Source: Micromonospora sp. C28SCA-DRY-2 (GTDB lineage: Bacteria > Actinomycetota > Actinomycetes > Mycobacteriales > Micromonosporaceae). From it: a stretch of 64,000 nucleotides of DNA. The position numbers were made by a program, and so were the translations under genes. The notes under the pieces were generated by a model, which was not told where the DNA came from, ran no database searches, and saw only the letters and a program-made list of their open reading frames with translations. Below are positions 53,611-61,610 of this stretch, one piece after another. The stretch's first letter is position 1, and every line of letters begins with the position of its first letter. Location of the stretch: the NCBI RefSeq assembly GCF_030519475.1, contig NZ_JAUMKD010000011.1, positions 62,001 to 126,000 of the forward strand, given 5' to 3'.

Positions 53611-54354
53611 GTGACCGATCCCGCGCCCGCCGACGGCCAGCCCGTCACCCCGCCCGCGATGGTGCCCGCGCCACCGCAGGACGCCCCGGAGGGGCCGCCG
53701 GCGAAACTCTGGGACCGGATGCGGGAGGACCCGCAGTACGCCCCGGAGCACCTCGCCCTGGAGGCCGTCCGCCGGCTCGGCCCCGAGGCGGCGCAGTGGG
53801 CCGCCCGGGTCCGGTACGAGCAGCCCGGCGTGCCCGCCGAGGCGCTGGCCGACCAGGCGGCCCGCCGGTTCGTCAACCGGGCCCGCCTCTCCGGCGCGGT
53901 GAGCGGGGCGGCCGGCCTGCCCGGCGCGGTGATCGACGTCGGGGTGCTGGCCTGGACCCAGGCCCGGATGGTGCTGCACATCGCCGCCGCGTACGGGGTC
54001 GACCCGGTGCACCCCGACCGGGCCACCGACCTGCTGGTCCTGCAACGGGTGCACAAGGTCGCCGAGAGCGCCCGGCTCGCGCTGGGGGTGGCCGCCGGCC
54101 GGGAGCGCGCCGGTGCCCTGTTCGGCTCCGGCGGGCAGCAGGCGCTCGGCAAGGTGATGCTGCGGCTGGGCGTGCGGCTGGCCCAGATGGCCGGGGTGCG
54201 GGCGGCGAAGCGGGTCTTCGCCAAGGTGGTGCCCGGCGCCGCGATCATCCTCGGCACCTGGGCCAACTCGTCGGCCACCAAGGACCTCGCCGAACGGTCC
54301 CGGGCCCTGTACCGCCAGCACGGCACCGCCGTCCCGGAACCCCGTCAGCCCTGA
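53611..54354 (+). CDS. EcsC family protein
   Basis: A 247-residue protein. After a Pro-rich head it carries the EcsC core: KLWDRMREDPQYAPEHLALEAV, then RRFVNRARLSGAVSGAAGLPGAVIDVGVLAWTQARMVL with hydrophobic helices, and GVRAAKRVFAKVVPGAAIILGTWANS. It is membrane-associated, with unknown function. GTG 53611 follows AGGAGATGAC. The stop is 4 nt before a terminator hairpin. Confidence 0.85.
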   Translation: MTDPAPADGQPVTPPAMVPAPPQDAPEGPPAKLWDRMREDPQYAPEHLALEAVRRLGPEAAQWAARVRYEQPGVPAEALADQAARRFVNRARLSGAVSGAAGLPGAVIDVGVLAWTQARMVLHIAAAYGVDPVHPDRATDLLVLQRVHKVAESARLALGVAAGRERAGALFGSGGQQALGKVMLRLGVRLAQMAGVRAAKRVFAKVVPGAAIILGTWANSSATKDLAERSRALYRQHGTAVPEPRQP

Positions 54355-54358
54355 CCCG

Positions 54359-54388
54359 GGTGGCCGGCGGGAACCGCCGCCGGCCACC
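54359..54388 (+). terminator. hairpin terminator after the EcsC gene
   Basis: A perfect 12-bp stem GGTGGCCGGCGG / CCGCCGGCCACC with a 6-nt loop, just past the stop. Confidence 0.7.
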
Positions 54389-54441
54389 GGTCGGTCATTC
54401 CGGGCCGCCGACGAGCGCGTGCCGGCGGCGGCTGCACACGT

Positions 54442-54463
54442 GCCGTGGCGCGCGCGCCACGGC
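54442..54463 (-). terminator. perfect 22-nt palindrome after the SGNH gene
   Basis: GCCGTGGCGCG followed directly by CGCGCCACGGC, 2 nt past the stop at 54466. It would form a hairpin in either strand's RNA. Confidence 0.55.
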
Positions 54464-54465
54464 GG

Positions 54466-55305
54466 TCAGTCGGTGCGGCCCCAGGCGCGCCAGGTGACCT
54501 CGGCGAGCCGGCCCTGCCCGGCCGCGTTCGGGTGGAACCAGTCCAGCGGGTTGACCAGGTCCAGGCCGAACCGCACCCGGTGCACCGCCCCGCCGTCGTA
54601 GCGGCAGCGCGATCCGTACGCCCGGCATGCCGCGGCGAGTTGGGCGTTGTAGGCGGTGATCCGGTCCCGGACGGCCGCCCGGCGGGCCCGGTCGGCCGGA
54701 GCCGGCGAGGTGGGGGCGGCCAGCAGCGCCGGGCAGATCCCCCGGTTCCAGGCCCGGACCGCCCGCGGGTCGGTGTGCCCGACCTGCCAGAGCCGGTACA
54801 GGTGCGGGAGGCTCACCACCAGCACCCGCGCCTTCGGCCGGCCGGTGCGCAGCACCCGCAGCCCCCGGTCGACCTGCGCCCGGAACTCCGCCACCGGGGT
54901 CATCGCCTCGACCCCGCCCCGGCAGACGTCGTTCGCCCCGATCAGCACGGTGACCCGGTCCGGGCGGTCGCGTACCGCCGCCTCGGCCTGCCCGGCCAGC
55001 GCCGCCGCCCGGGCGCCCGGCCGGGCGTGGTTGAAGGCCCGGTCCCGGATGGCCGGGTCGCGGTCGAGCAGCCGCCGGTAGTGGCTGTCGACGCGCAGCC
55101 CGTCCCCGGTCGACCAGGAATTGCGCGCGCAGGAGGTGAGCACCAGGCAGGAGCCGAAGCCGGTGCTGATCGAGTCGCCGAGCGCGGCGATCCCGCCGGC
55201 GCCCGGTGGGGCGCCGGTCGGCCGGGGTGCGGCCCGGCCACCCTCGCAGGCGAGCGCGACCAGTGCCAGCAGGCAGGCGACGGCGGCGACCCAGCGTCGA
55301 GGCAT
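54466..55305 (-). CDS. SGNH/GDSL-family hydrolase, probable lipoprotein
   Basis: A 279-residue secreted esterase/lipase-like protein. The signal peptide ends in LVALAC (lipobox-like, Cys20). SGNH blocks: ALGDSISTG (Ser45), GARAAAL, LIGANDVCRGG (Asn) and the terminal DWFHPNAAGQ (Asp/His). Four or more Cys in the external part suggest disulfides, as in actinomycete SGNH enzymes. GGGGAAG precedes ATG 55305, and TAGGGT lies upstream. The substrate is unknown. Confidence 0.88.
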   Translation of the reverse strand: MPRRWVAAVACLLALVALACEGGRAAPRPTGAPPGAGGIAALGDSISTGFGSCLVLTSCARNSWSTGDGLRVDSHYRRLLDRDPAIRDRAFNHARPGARAAALAGQAEAAVRDRPDRVTVLIGANDVCRGGVEAMTPVAEFRAQVDRGLRVLRTGRPKARVLVVSLPHLYRLWQVGHTDPRAVRAWNRGICPALLAAPTSPAPADRARRAAVRDRITAYNAQLAAACRAYGSRCRYDGGAVHRVRFGLDLVNPLDWFHPNAAGQGRLAEVTWRAWGRTD

Positions 55306-55441
55306 GGCTTCCCCAGTCCGGCAGCGGAGAGCGACAGCTCGGTAACCCTATGCGCGCGTCGGCGGGGAAGGGTCGGCTCGTGTCGGCTATACGGCAGACG
55401 GCTGCCGCCCCCGAGCCGTACGTGGTAACGGCCCCGGCCGG

Positions 55442-56050
55442 TCAGCGGCGGGTGCGCCAGGGCATCGGCTGGCCGTGCAGCCACCAGTGCAGCGCCCGGG
55501 TGATCCGGGGCAGCACCAGGTAGGTCATCAGCGGGGTCAGGCAGAGCGTCATCAGCAGCACCCGCGCGGCCACCGGCACGTCGGCGATGAGCCGGCCGGT
55601 GAGCAGCGTGGCGGTGAGGCTGAGCGGGAAGAACGCCAGCCAGATGGTCACCGCCTGCTTCCAGCGCGGCGGCGACGGCGGCACGGGCGGCTGGACCGCG
55701 GCCGCCAGCTCCTCGACGCTGCGCTCCCGGGGCGGGTCGAACCAGCCCTCGATCCCGGTGCGCCGCTCGGCCCGGGTGTGCTCGACGATGCCCTGGGCCG
55801 AGGTCAGCCACCACCGGCGCTGCGGGGACTCCTCCCACCGGCGCAGCGTCTCGGCGTCGGCGAAGCGGTAGAGCATGTGCCACTCCGGCGAGCCGGGCGC
55901 GGTCTGCACCCAACCGGCGCCGAGGAAACCCGGAAACGCCTCGGCCAGCGCGGTGCCGGCCCGCATCCACGCCACCATCTCGCTGCTGCGGGCGGGATCG
56001 ACGCGCCGGGTCATGGCCACCGTCACCGGCGCCGCGTGGGTCGTGGTCAT
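55442..56050 (-). CDS. ABM-domain protein with two membrane helices
   Basis: A 202-residue protein. Residues 1-110 form an antibiotic-biosynthesis-monooxygenase-like dimeric alpha/beta domain (VTVAMTRRVDPARSSEMVAWMRAG, FPGFLGAGW, EWHMLYRFADAETLRRWEES). After a Pro linker come two helices (VTIWLAFFPLSLTATLLTG and VLLMTLCLTPLMTYLVL). This ABM plus transmembrane form is common and uncharacterised. The catalytic residues of true monooxygenases are not evident. ATG 56050 has GGGGAGG 10 nt upstream. Confidence 0.85.
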   Translation of the reverse strand: MTTTHAAPVTVAMTRRVDPARSSEMVAWMRAGTALAEAFPGFLGAGWVQTAPGSPEWHMLYRFADAETLRRWEESPQRRWWLTSAQGIVEHTRAERRTGIEGWFDPPRERSVEELAAAVQPPVPPSPPRWKQAVTIWLAFFPLSLTATLLTGRLIADVPVAARVLLMTLCLTPLMTYLVLPRITRALHWWLHGQPMPWRTRR

Positions 56051-56267
56051 GCCCCCCATCCTCCCCGGCCCGGCCGGGGCGGCCCCGGTCGCGGCGCACC
56101 GCTGTAACGCACCCCACCGGTCCCGCACGGGGTCGACCGGCGGCGGGCGCGCCCTGGTTACCCGCTCCGGCGGCCGGGACACCGCGCGGTCCGCGTCGAC
56201 CCGCCGCCGCCACCGGACCTGCCCGGAACGCCGGTTAGCCGCGGCGCTGCGGGGGTAGGTCGAGGCA

Positions 56268-56531
56268 ATGACGAGAGCGCAGCCCCGACGCGCCCGTGGC
56301 ACGGTCGGCCACGCCTACAGCGCGTTGAACCTCCGGCTCGTGCTCGCCGGCTTCGGCCTGGTGACCATGGCCGTCTTCGCCGTGCTGGCGTTCCGGGCCG
56401 ACCTGGTCTGGCTGGGCGTCCTCTGCGTGGTCTTCGCGGTGGTCGCCGTCGTCGACCTGGTCGTCATCCAGCGCCGCCGCGCCGCGCGCCGCCGGGAGGA
56501 GCCGGGCGCGCGGCACTCACTCTTCGAGTGA
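56268..56531 (+). CDS. small two-helix membrane protein (possibly DUF6343-like)
   Basis: An 87-residue protein with a basic head, helices LVLAGFGLVTMAVFAVLAF (~26-44) and VWLGVLCVVFAVVAVVDLVVI (~47-67), and a cytoplasmic Arg-rich tail. NLRLVLAGFGLV resembles the start of DUF6343 proteins, but that is only a tentative memory. It is 12 nt upstream of the aldehyde dehydrogenase gene and likely co-transcribed. Confidence 0.7.
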   Translation: MTRAQPRRARGTVGHAYSALNLRLVLAGFGLVTMAVFAVLAFRADLVWLGVLCVVFAVVAVVDLVVIQRRRAARRREEPGARHSLFE

Positions 56532-56543
56532 CAGGAGTACGAG

Positions 56544-57956
56544 ATGCCCATCGCCACCACCAACCCGGCCACCGGACAGGTGCTCAAGACGTACGAGGCG
56601 ATGCCGGAGGAGGAGATCGACGCCGCCATCGAGCGTGCCGACCTGGCCTTCCGGCAGCTGCACGGCACCACTGTCGAGCAGCGGGGCCGGTGGCTCACCG
56701 CGGCGGCCGACCTGCTGGAGGCGGAGCGCGACGCCACCGCCCGGCTGATGACCACCGAGATGGGCAAGACGTACGCGGCGGCGCGGGCCGAGGTGACCAA
56801 GTGCGCCACCGCCTGCCGGTTCTACGCCGCCAACGCCGCCGCGTTCCTCGCCGACGAGCCGGCCGACGCGCCGGCGGTCAAGGCGACCCGGGCGTTCGTC
56901 CGCTACCAGCCGATCGGGCCGGTGCTGGCGGTGATGCCGTGGAACTTCCCGCTCTGGCAGGTGATGCGGTTCGCCGCCCCGGCGCTGATGGCCGGCAACA
57001 CCGGCCTGCTCAAGCACGCCTCGAACGTGCCGCAGACCGCGCTGCTGCTGGAGGACCTGTTCCGCCGCGCCGGTTTCCCCGAGGGCGCGTTCACCACCCT
57101 GCTGGTCGGCTCGGAGGCCGTCGACCGGATCCTCAGCGACCCGCGGGTACGGGCCGCCACGCTCACCGGCAGCGAGCGCGCCGGCCGGTCGATCGCCCAG
57201 ATCGCCGGCCGGGAACTGAAGAAGACCGTGCTGGAACTCGGCGGCAGCGACCCGTTCGTGGTGATGCCCTCGGCCGACCTGGACCGGGCGGCCGAGGTGG
57301 CCACCACCGCCCGCTGCCAGAACAACGGGCAGTCCTGCATCGCCGCGAAACGGTTCATCGTGCACACCGACGTCTTCGACGCGTTCGCCGAGCGGTTCGC
57401 CGCCAACATGTCCGCGCTGCGGGTGGGTGACCCGATGGACGACGACACCGACGTCGGGCCGCTGGCCAGCGAGGGCGGGCGGGACGAGATCCACGCCCAG
57501 GTGCGCGACGCGGTCGACCGGGGCGCGACGGTGCTCTGCGGCGGCGAGCCGCCGGCCGGCCCGGGCTGGTACTACCCGCCGACGGTGGTCACCGACCTGA
57601 CCCCGCAGATGCGGATGTGGCGCGAGGAGGTGTTCGGGCCGGTCGCCGGCCTCTACCGGGTGTCGTCGTACGACGAGGCGATCGAGGTGGCCAACGGGAC
57701 CAGCTTCGGCCTCGGCTCGAACGCCTGGACCCGGGACCCGGACGAGCAGGAGCGGTTCGCCACCGACCTGGACGCCGGCAACGTCTTCGTCAACGGGATG
57801 ACCACGTCCTTCCCCGAACTGCCCTTCGGCGGGGTGAAGAACTCCGGCTACGGCCGGGAACTGTCCGCGCTGGGGATGCGCGAGTTCTGCAACACCAAGA
57901 CGGTCTGGGTGGGCGAGGGAGCGGCCTCGGCCGGGGCCGGCGCGCACGCCGAGTAG
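56544..57956 (+). CDS. gabD: NAD(P)-dependent succinate-semialdehyde dehydrogenase
   Basis: A 470-residue aldehyde dehydrogenase: MPWNFPLWQVMRFAAPALMAGN, LTGSERAGR, the general base Glu in VLELGGSDPF (~231) and the catalytic Cys in NNGQSCIAAKRF (~264). The length and TTNPATGQV start match the short GabD/SSADH branch. It oxidises succinate semialdehyde to succinate, feeding the TCA cycle. AGGAG lies upstream of the ATG. Other aldehydes are possible. Confidence 0.88.
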   Translation: MPIATTNPATGQVLKTYEAMPEEEIDAAIERADLAFRQLHGTTVEQRGRWLTAAADLLEAERDATARLMTTEMGKTYAAARAEVTKCATACRFYAANAAAFLADEPADAPAVKATRAFVRYQPIGPVLAVMPWNFPLWQVMRFAAPALMAGNTGLLKHASNVPQTALLLEDLFRRAGFPEGAFTTLLVGSEAVDRILSDPRVRAATLTGSERAGRSIAQIAGRELKKTVLELGGSDPFVVMPSADLDRAAEVATTARCQNNGQSCIAAKRFIVHTDVFDAFAERFAANMSALRVGDPMDDDTDVGPLASEGGRDEIHAQVRDAVDRGATVLCGGEPPAGPGWYYPPTVVTDLTPQMRMWREEVFGPVAGLYRVSSYDEAIEVANGTSFGLGSNAWTRDPDEQERFATDLDAGNVFVNGMTTSFPELPFGGVKNSGYGRELSALGMREFCNTKTVWVGEGAASAGAGAHAE

Positions 57957-57989
57957 GGGCGCCGGCGGGATTCGCTGCGTAGCCGGGCG

Positions 57990-58020
57990 CCGTCATGGGT
58001 ACGGAACGACCCCATGACGG
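57990..58020 (+). promoter_or_regulatory. inverted repeat that covers the LLM oxidoreductase start codon
   Basis: CCGTCATGGG and CCCATGACGG, 10-bp perfect arms with an 11-nt loop. The right arm contains ATG 58014. In mRNA it would hide the start; in DNA it could be an operator. Confidence 0.5.
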
Positions 58021-58979
58021 TGTTCGGCTTCCACGCGTCCCATGAGCAGATCCATCCCCGCGCCCTGCTGGACGCGGTGACGCACGCGGAGCGGGTCGGC
58101 TTCGACGCCGGCATGTGCTCGGACCACTTCTCGCCGTGGAGCGCCCGGCAGGGCCAGTCCGGCTTCGCCTGGTCCTGGCTCGGCGCGGCGTTGCAGGCCA
58201 CCAGCCTGCCGTTCGGCGTGGTGAACGCGCCCGGCCAGCGCTACCACCCGGCGATCATCGCCCAGGCGATCGGCACCCTGGCGGCGATGTACCCGGGCCG
58301 GTTCTGGGCCGCGCTGGGCACCGGCGAGGCGAGCAACGAGCACATCACCGGCGACGGCTGGCCGCGCAAGGACGTCCGCAACGCCCGGCTGCGCGAGTGC
58401 GTCGAGGTGATCCGGGCGCTGCTGGCCGGTGAGGAGGTCAGCCACGACGGCCTGGTCCGGGTGGACCGGGCGCGGCTGTGGACCCGGCCCGAGCAGCCGC
58501 CGGCGCTGGTCGGCGCGGCGGTCAGCGTGGCCACCGCCCGCTGGTGCGCCGAGTGGGCCGACGGCCTGATCACCGTCAACGCCCCGCTGCCGCACCTGCG
58601 GGAGATGATCGACGCCTACCGGGACGCCGGCGGCCGCGGCCCGCTGCACCTGCAGGTGCACGTGAGCTGGGCGCCGGAGCAGGCCGAGGCCGAGCGGATC
58701 GCGTACGACCAGTGGCGCAGCAACGTCTTCGCTCCGCCGGTCTGCTGGGACCTGGAGACCGCCGAGCACTTCGACGCGGTCTCCGCGGACGTGCCGATGG
58801 CGAAGGTGGCCCAGGTGGTCAACGTCTCCGCCGATCTGGGCCGGCACGTCGGCTGGCTGGAGGAGTACCTGGCCCTCGGTTTCGACCAGATCGCGCTGCA
58901 CCACGTGGGGCAGGAGCAGCGCGCCTTCCTCGACGCGTTCGGCGCCGAGGTGCTGCCGAAGGTGCGCGCCGCCCGATGA
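58014..58979 (+). CDS. LLM class flavin-dependent oxidoreductase (TIGR03885-like)
   Basis: A 321-residue luciferase-like monooxygenase fold protein starting MTVFGFHASHEQIHPRALL, with CSDHFSPW, FWAALGTGEASNEHITGDGWP and LGFDQIALHHVG. The HASHEQ start recalls the group described as probable non-F420 flavinoid oxidoreductases. It likely binds a flavin (FMN or F420). No ribosome site is clear, and the start codon is in a hairpin arm. Confidence 0.83.
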   Translation: MTVFGFHASHEQIHPRALLDAVTHAERVGFDAGMCSDHFSPWSARQGQSGFAWSWLGAALQATSLPFGVVNAPGQRYHPAIIAQAIGTLAAMYPGRFWAALGTGEASNEHITGDGWPRKDVRNARLRECVEVIRALLAGEEVSHDGLVRVDRARLWTRPEQPPALVGAAVSVATARWCAEWADGLITVNAPLPHLREMIDAYRDAGGRGPLHLQVHVSWAPEQAEAERIAYDQWRSNVFAPPVCWDLETAEHFDAVSADVPMAKVAQVVNVSADLGRHVGWLEEYLALGFDQIALHHVGQEQRAFLDAFGAEVLPKVRAAR

Positions 58980-59002
58980 TCCTCCGGTGGGATGGGGCCG
59001 CC

Positions 59003-59008
59003 TAGGCT
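59003..59008 (+). promoter_or_regulatory. -10 element of the antiporter gene (probable leaderless start)
   Basis: TAGGCT, then 8 nt (CGTACCCC), then ATG 59017, with no ribosome site. Confidence 0.5.
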
Positions 59009-59016
59009 CGTACCCC

Positions 59017-60588
59017 ATGGAGGCACTGTTCGAGGTCGTCGTCTTCCTCGCGATCGCGACGATCGGCGCGGCGCTGGCCCGCAAGCTGGGCCTGCTCGCG
59101 CCGATCGTGCTGGTGGTGGTCGGCCTCGGGCTCTCCTACGTGCCCGGCGTGCCGCACGTGCGGCTGGACCCCGAACTGGTCCTGGTCGGCATCCTGCCGC
59201 CACTGCTCTACGTCGCGGCGCTGGAGACCTCGGTGCCGGCGTTCCGGCTCGCGCTGCGACCGATCCTGCTGCTCGCCGTCGGACTGGTGATCTTCACGGC
59301 GTTCGCGGTCGGCCTCGTCGTGCACCTGCTGGTGCCGGCCGCGCCGTTCGCCGTCTGCCTGGCGCTGGGCGCGGTGGTCGCCCCGCCGGACGCGGTGGCC
59401 GCCACCGCGGTGGCCCGGCGGATCGGCCTGCCCCGCCGGGTGCTGACCATCCTGGAGGGCGAGAGCCTGCTCAACGACGCCACCGCGCTGGTGCTGCTGC
59501 GGGTGGCCTCCCTGGCCGCCGTCGGGTCGGCGGTCGGGGTGGGCGAGGTGGGGCTGGAGGTGCTCCGGTCCGCCGGCGGCGGGGTGCTGGTCGGCGCGCT
59601 CGGCGCGCTGCTCTTCGGCTTCCTGCACCGGCGGATCAGCGACCCGCTGCTGGACAACGCGCTGTCGCTGATCATCCCGTTCGCGGTGGTCTTCGCCGCC
59701 GAGGCGATCCACGCCTCCGGCGTGATGGCCGTGGTGGTGACCGGGCTGGCGCTCGGCCACCAGCTGCCCCGGCTGATGTCGGCGGCGTCCCGGCTCCAGC
59801 TCGCCGCGGTCTGGCGGCTGGTCCGGTTCCTGCTGGAAGGGCTGGTCTTCCTGCTGGTCGGGTTGCAACTGCCGGAGGTGCTGCGCGACCTGGACGAGCC
59901 GCTCGGCTCGCTGGCCGTGATCACCGTGGCGGTACTGGCCACCGTCTTCCTGACCCGGTTCGCCTGGCTCTTCCCGGCCACCTACCTGACCCGGCTGGTG
60001 CCGCGGGTGCGGCAGCGCGGCGCCGCGAAGGAGGTGCGCTACCCGCTGGTGATCGGCTGGGCCGGGATGCGCGGCGTGGTCACCCTGGCCGGCGCGCTCG
60101 CCCTGCCGCTCACCGTGGCCGACGACCAGCCCTACCCGCGGGCGCTGTTCGTCTGGCTGGCGTTCGCGGTGATCGTGGCGACCCTGGTCGGCCAGGGCGC
60201 CACGCTGCCGGCGGTGGCCCGCCGGCTGAGGCTGCCGCCGGACGACCCGGTGCAGGACGCGCTCTCCGCGGCCGGCGCGCAGCAGCAGGCCAGCCGGGCC
60301 GCCCGGGAACGCCTCGACGCGCTCGCCGACACCGCCCCCGCCGCGGTCGTCGAGCGGCTGCGCCGGCTGCTCGACGAGCGGACCAACATGGCCTGGGAAC
60401 AGTTGGGCGGCACCGCGCGGGAGACGCCGTCGCAGGCGTACGGTCGGCTGCGGCAGGAGATGATCGACGCGGAGCGGGAGGTGTTCCGCACCGCCCGGGA
60501 CGCCGGCCGGATTCCCGAGGAGGTGCTGGTGCGCGCCTACCGAGACCTTGACCTGGAAGAGTCCATGCTGCGCCGGGAGATCGACTGA
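59017..60588 (+). CDS. Na+/H+ antiporter (CPA1/NhaP family)
   Basis: A 523-residue membrane protein with about twelve helices in the first 400 residues. Characteristic elements: LGAVVAPPDAVAATAVA, LEGESLLNDATALVL (ND of the CPA1 core) and WAGMRGVVTLAGALALP. A cytoplasmic helical tail (LDALADTAPAAVVERLRRLL...) follows. It exchanges Na+ for H+ across the membrane. The start is probably leaderless. The stop overlaps the next ATG by one base. Confidence 0.92.
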   Translation: MEALFEVVVFLAIATIGAALARKLGLLAPIVLVVVGLGLSYVPGVPHVRLDPELVLVGILPPLLYVAALETSVPAFRLALRPILLLAVGLVIFTAFAVGLVVHLLVPAAPFAVCLALGAVVAPPDAVAATAVARRIGLPRRVLTILEGESLLNDATALVLLRVASLAAVGSAVGVGEVGLEVLRSAGGGVLVGALGALLFGFLHRRISDPLLDNALSLIIPFAVVFAAEAIHASGVMAVVVTGLALGHQLPRLMSAASRLQLAAVWRLVRFLLEGLVFLLVGLQLPEVLRDLDEPLGSLAVITVAVLATVFLTRFAWLFPATYLTRLVPRVRQRGAAKEVRYPLVIGWAGMRGVVTLAGALALPLTVADDQPYPRALFVWLAFAVIVATLVGQGATLPAVARRLRLPPDDPVQDALSAAGAQQQASRAARERLDALADTAPAAVVERLRRLLDERTNMAWEQLGGTARETPSQAYGRLRQEMIDAEREVFRTARDAGRIPEEVLVRAYRDLDLEESMLRREID

Positions 60589-60845
60589 TGAGCTGGTCGC
60601 ACCTGACCGAGGCGGGCACCGCCGAGCCGTCCACCACCGAGGTCTGCCCGGACTGCGTGGCCATCGGCAACCCCGACTGGGTGCACCTGCGCGCCTGCCT
60701 GACCTGCGGGCACGTCGGCTGCTGCGACTCCTCGCCGTACCAGCACGCGACGAAGCACTTCGAGCAGAGCGGGCACCCGGTGATGCGCTCGGTCCAGCCC
60801 GGGGAGTCCTGGCGCTGGTGCTTCGTGGACGAGGAGATCGGCTGA
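60588..60845 (+). CDS. UBP-type zinc finger protein
   Basis: An 85-residue single ZnF-UBP domain: VCPDCVAIG, RACLTCGHVGCCDSSPYQHATKHFEQSGHP, then WRWCFVDEE. Cys and His ligands are complete. Small UBP-finger proteins often sit next to CPA1 antiporters in actinobacteria, and here they are translationally coupled (TGATG). The role is unknown; regulation of the transporter is a guess. Confidence 0.88.
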   Translation: MSWSHLTEAGTAEPSTTEVCPDCVAIGNPDWVHLRACLTCGHVGCCDSSPYQHATKHFEQSGHPVMRSVQPGESWRWCFVDEEIG

Positions 60846-60857
60846 GCGGCGCGGCCG

Positions 60858-61391
60858 TCAGTCGAGCCGGCGGGCGAGGACCTGCCCGGGCCACGGCGGA
60901 CGCCCCGGGCGCTCGACGGTGAACGGGTCGGTGGGGGTGAAGCCCTGCCTGGTGTACCAGCCGACCAGGGCCCGGTCGTCGCCCGCGTAGCAGTCCACCC
61001 GGAGCAGGCCCACACCGCGCTCCCGGGCCAGGTCGGCGGCGTGCGCCAGCAGCCGGCCACCGATGCCCAGCCCGGCGTGCGCCCGGTCGGTCACCAGCAG
61101 GTTGACGTACAGCTCGGGTTCGGTGGCCGGCGGCACGTACTCGGTGGCCGCGCCCACCACCAGCGCGCCGACCGGCCGCTCGTCGAGCACGGCCAGCCAC
61201 AGCCCGCCACCGGTGGCCCAGGCGTCGGCCTGCGCGATGCGCCGGGGGTCGGTCGAGGCCGGCTCGGTGCCCCACTGGCCGGTGCGGCCCCGGGCGACCA
61301 GCCACGCGGTCGCGTCGTCGAGCAGCCGCAGCACCGCCCCCGCGTCCCCCGCCCCACCCCGCCGCACCGTCAGACCCTGCCCGTCGATCAT
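60858..61391 (-). CDS. GNAT family N-acetyltransferase
   Basis: A 177-residue acetyltransferase: RRGGAGDAGAVLRLLDDATAWL at the start, VNLLVTDRAHAGLGIGGRLLAHAADLARERG (acetyl-CoA site R/Q-x-x-G-x-G/A as AHAGLGIGG) and WYTRQGFTPTDPF at the end. ATG 61391 is spaced well from AGGAG; ATG 61400 is too close. The substrate is unknown. Confidence 0.87.
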   Translation of the reverse strand: MIDGQGLTVRRGGAGDAGAVLRLLDDATAWLVARGRTGQWGTEPASTDPRRIAQADAWATGGGLWLAVLDERPVGALVVGAATEYVPPATEPELYVNLLVTDRAHAGLGIGGRLLAHAADLARERGVGLLRVDCYAGDDRALVGWYTRQGFTPTDPFTVERPGRPPWPGQVLARRLD

Positions 61392-61470
61392 GCCCGCCAT
61401 GCTCCTACACCCCATCCCCGTCGATCTCCCCACCCCACCCGCCCCGCCCGGCGGCTCCTTCCCGCACGAA

Positions 61471-61516
61471 CAGTGAAAGAGTGGCCTTCCGGCGTCCGGA
61501 GGCCACTCTTTCACTG
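61471..61516. terminator. palindrome family copy 3
   Basis: Outer arms CAGTGAAAGAGTGGCC / GGCCACTCTTTCACTG (16 bp perfect) and an inner TCCGG/CCGGA. The core GAAAGAGTGGC is identical to copies 1 and 2. It lies between the GNAT start and the cellulase stop. Confidence 0.85.
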
Positions 61517-61532
61517 AATTTGCGCGGATCTT

Positions 61533-61557
61533 CGGGTGCGGGTGCGGGTGCGGGTGG
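61533..61557. repeat. GGGTGC tandem repeat past the cellulase gene
   Basis: Four copies of a 6-nt GGGTGC-type unit between two hairpins. Confidence 0.5.
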
Positions 61558-61591
61558 GCGGTGGTGGCCCCGGGCGTGGGGCCACCACCGC
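61558..61591 (-). terminator. terminator of the cellulase gene
   Basis: A perfect 14-bp stem GCGGTGGTGGCCCC / GGGGCCACCACCGC with a 6-nt loop, 19 nt past the stop. Confidence 0.75.
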
Positions 61592-61610
61592 TGCGTGGTG
61601 AGGGTGCGGG

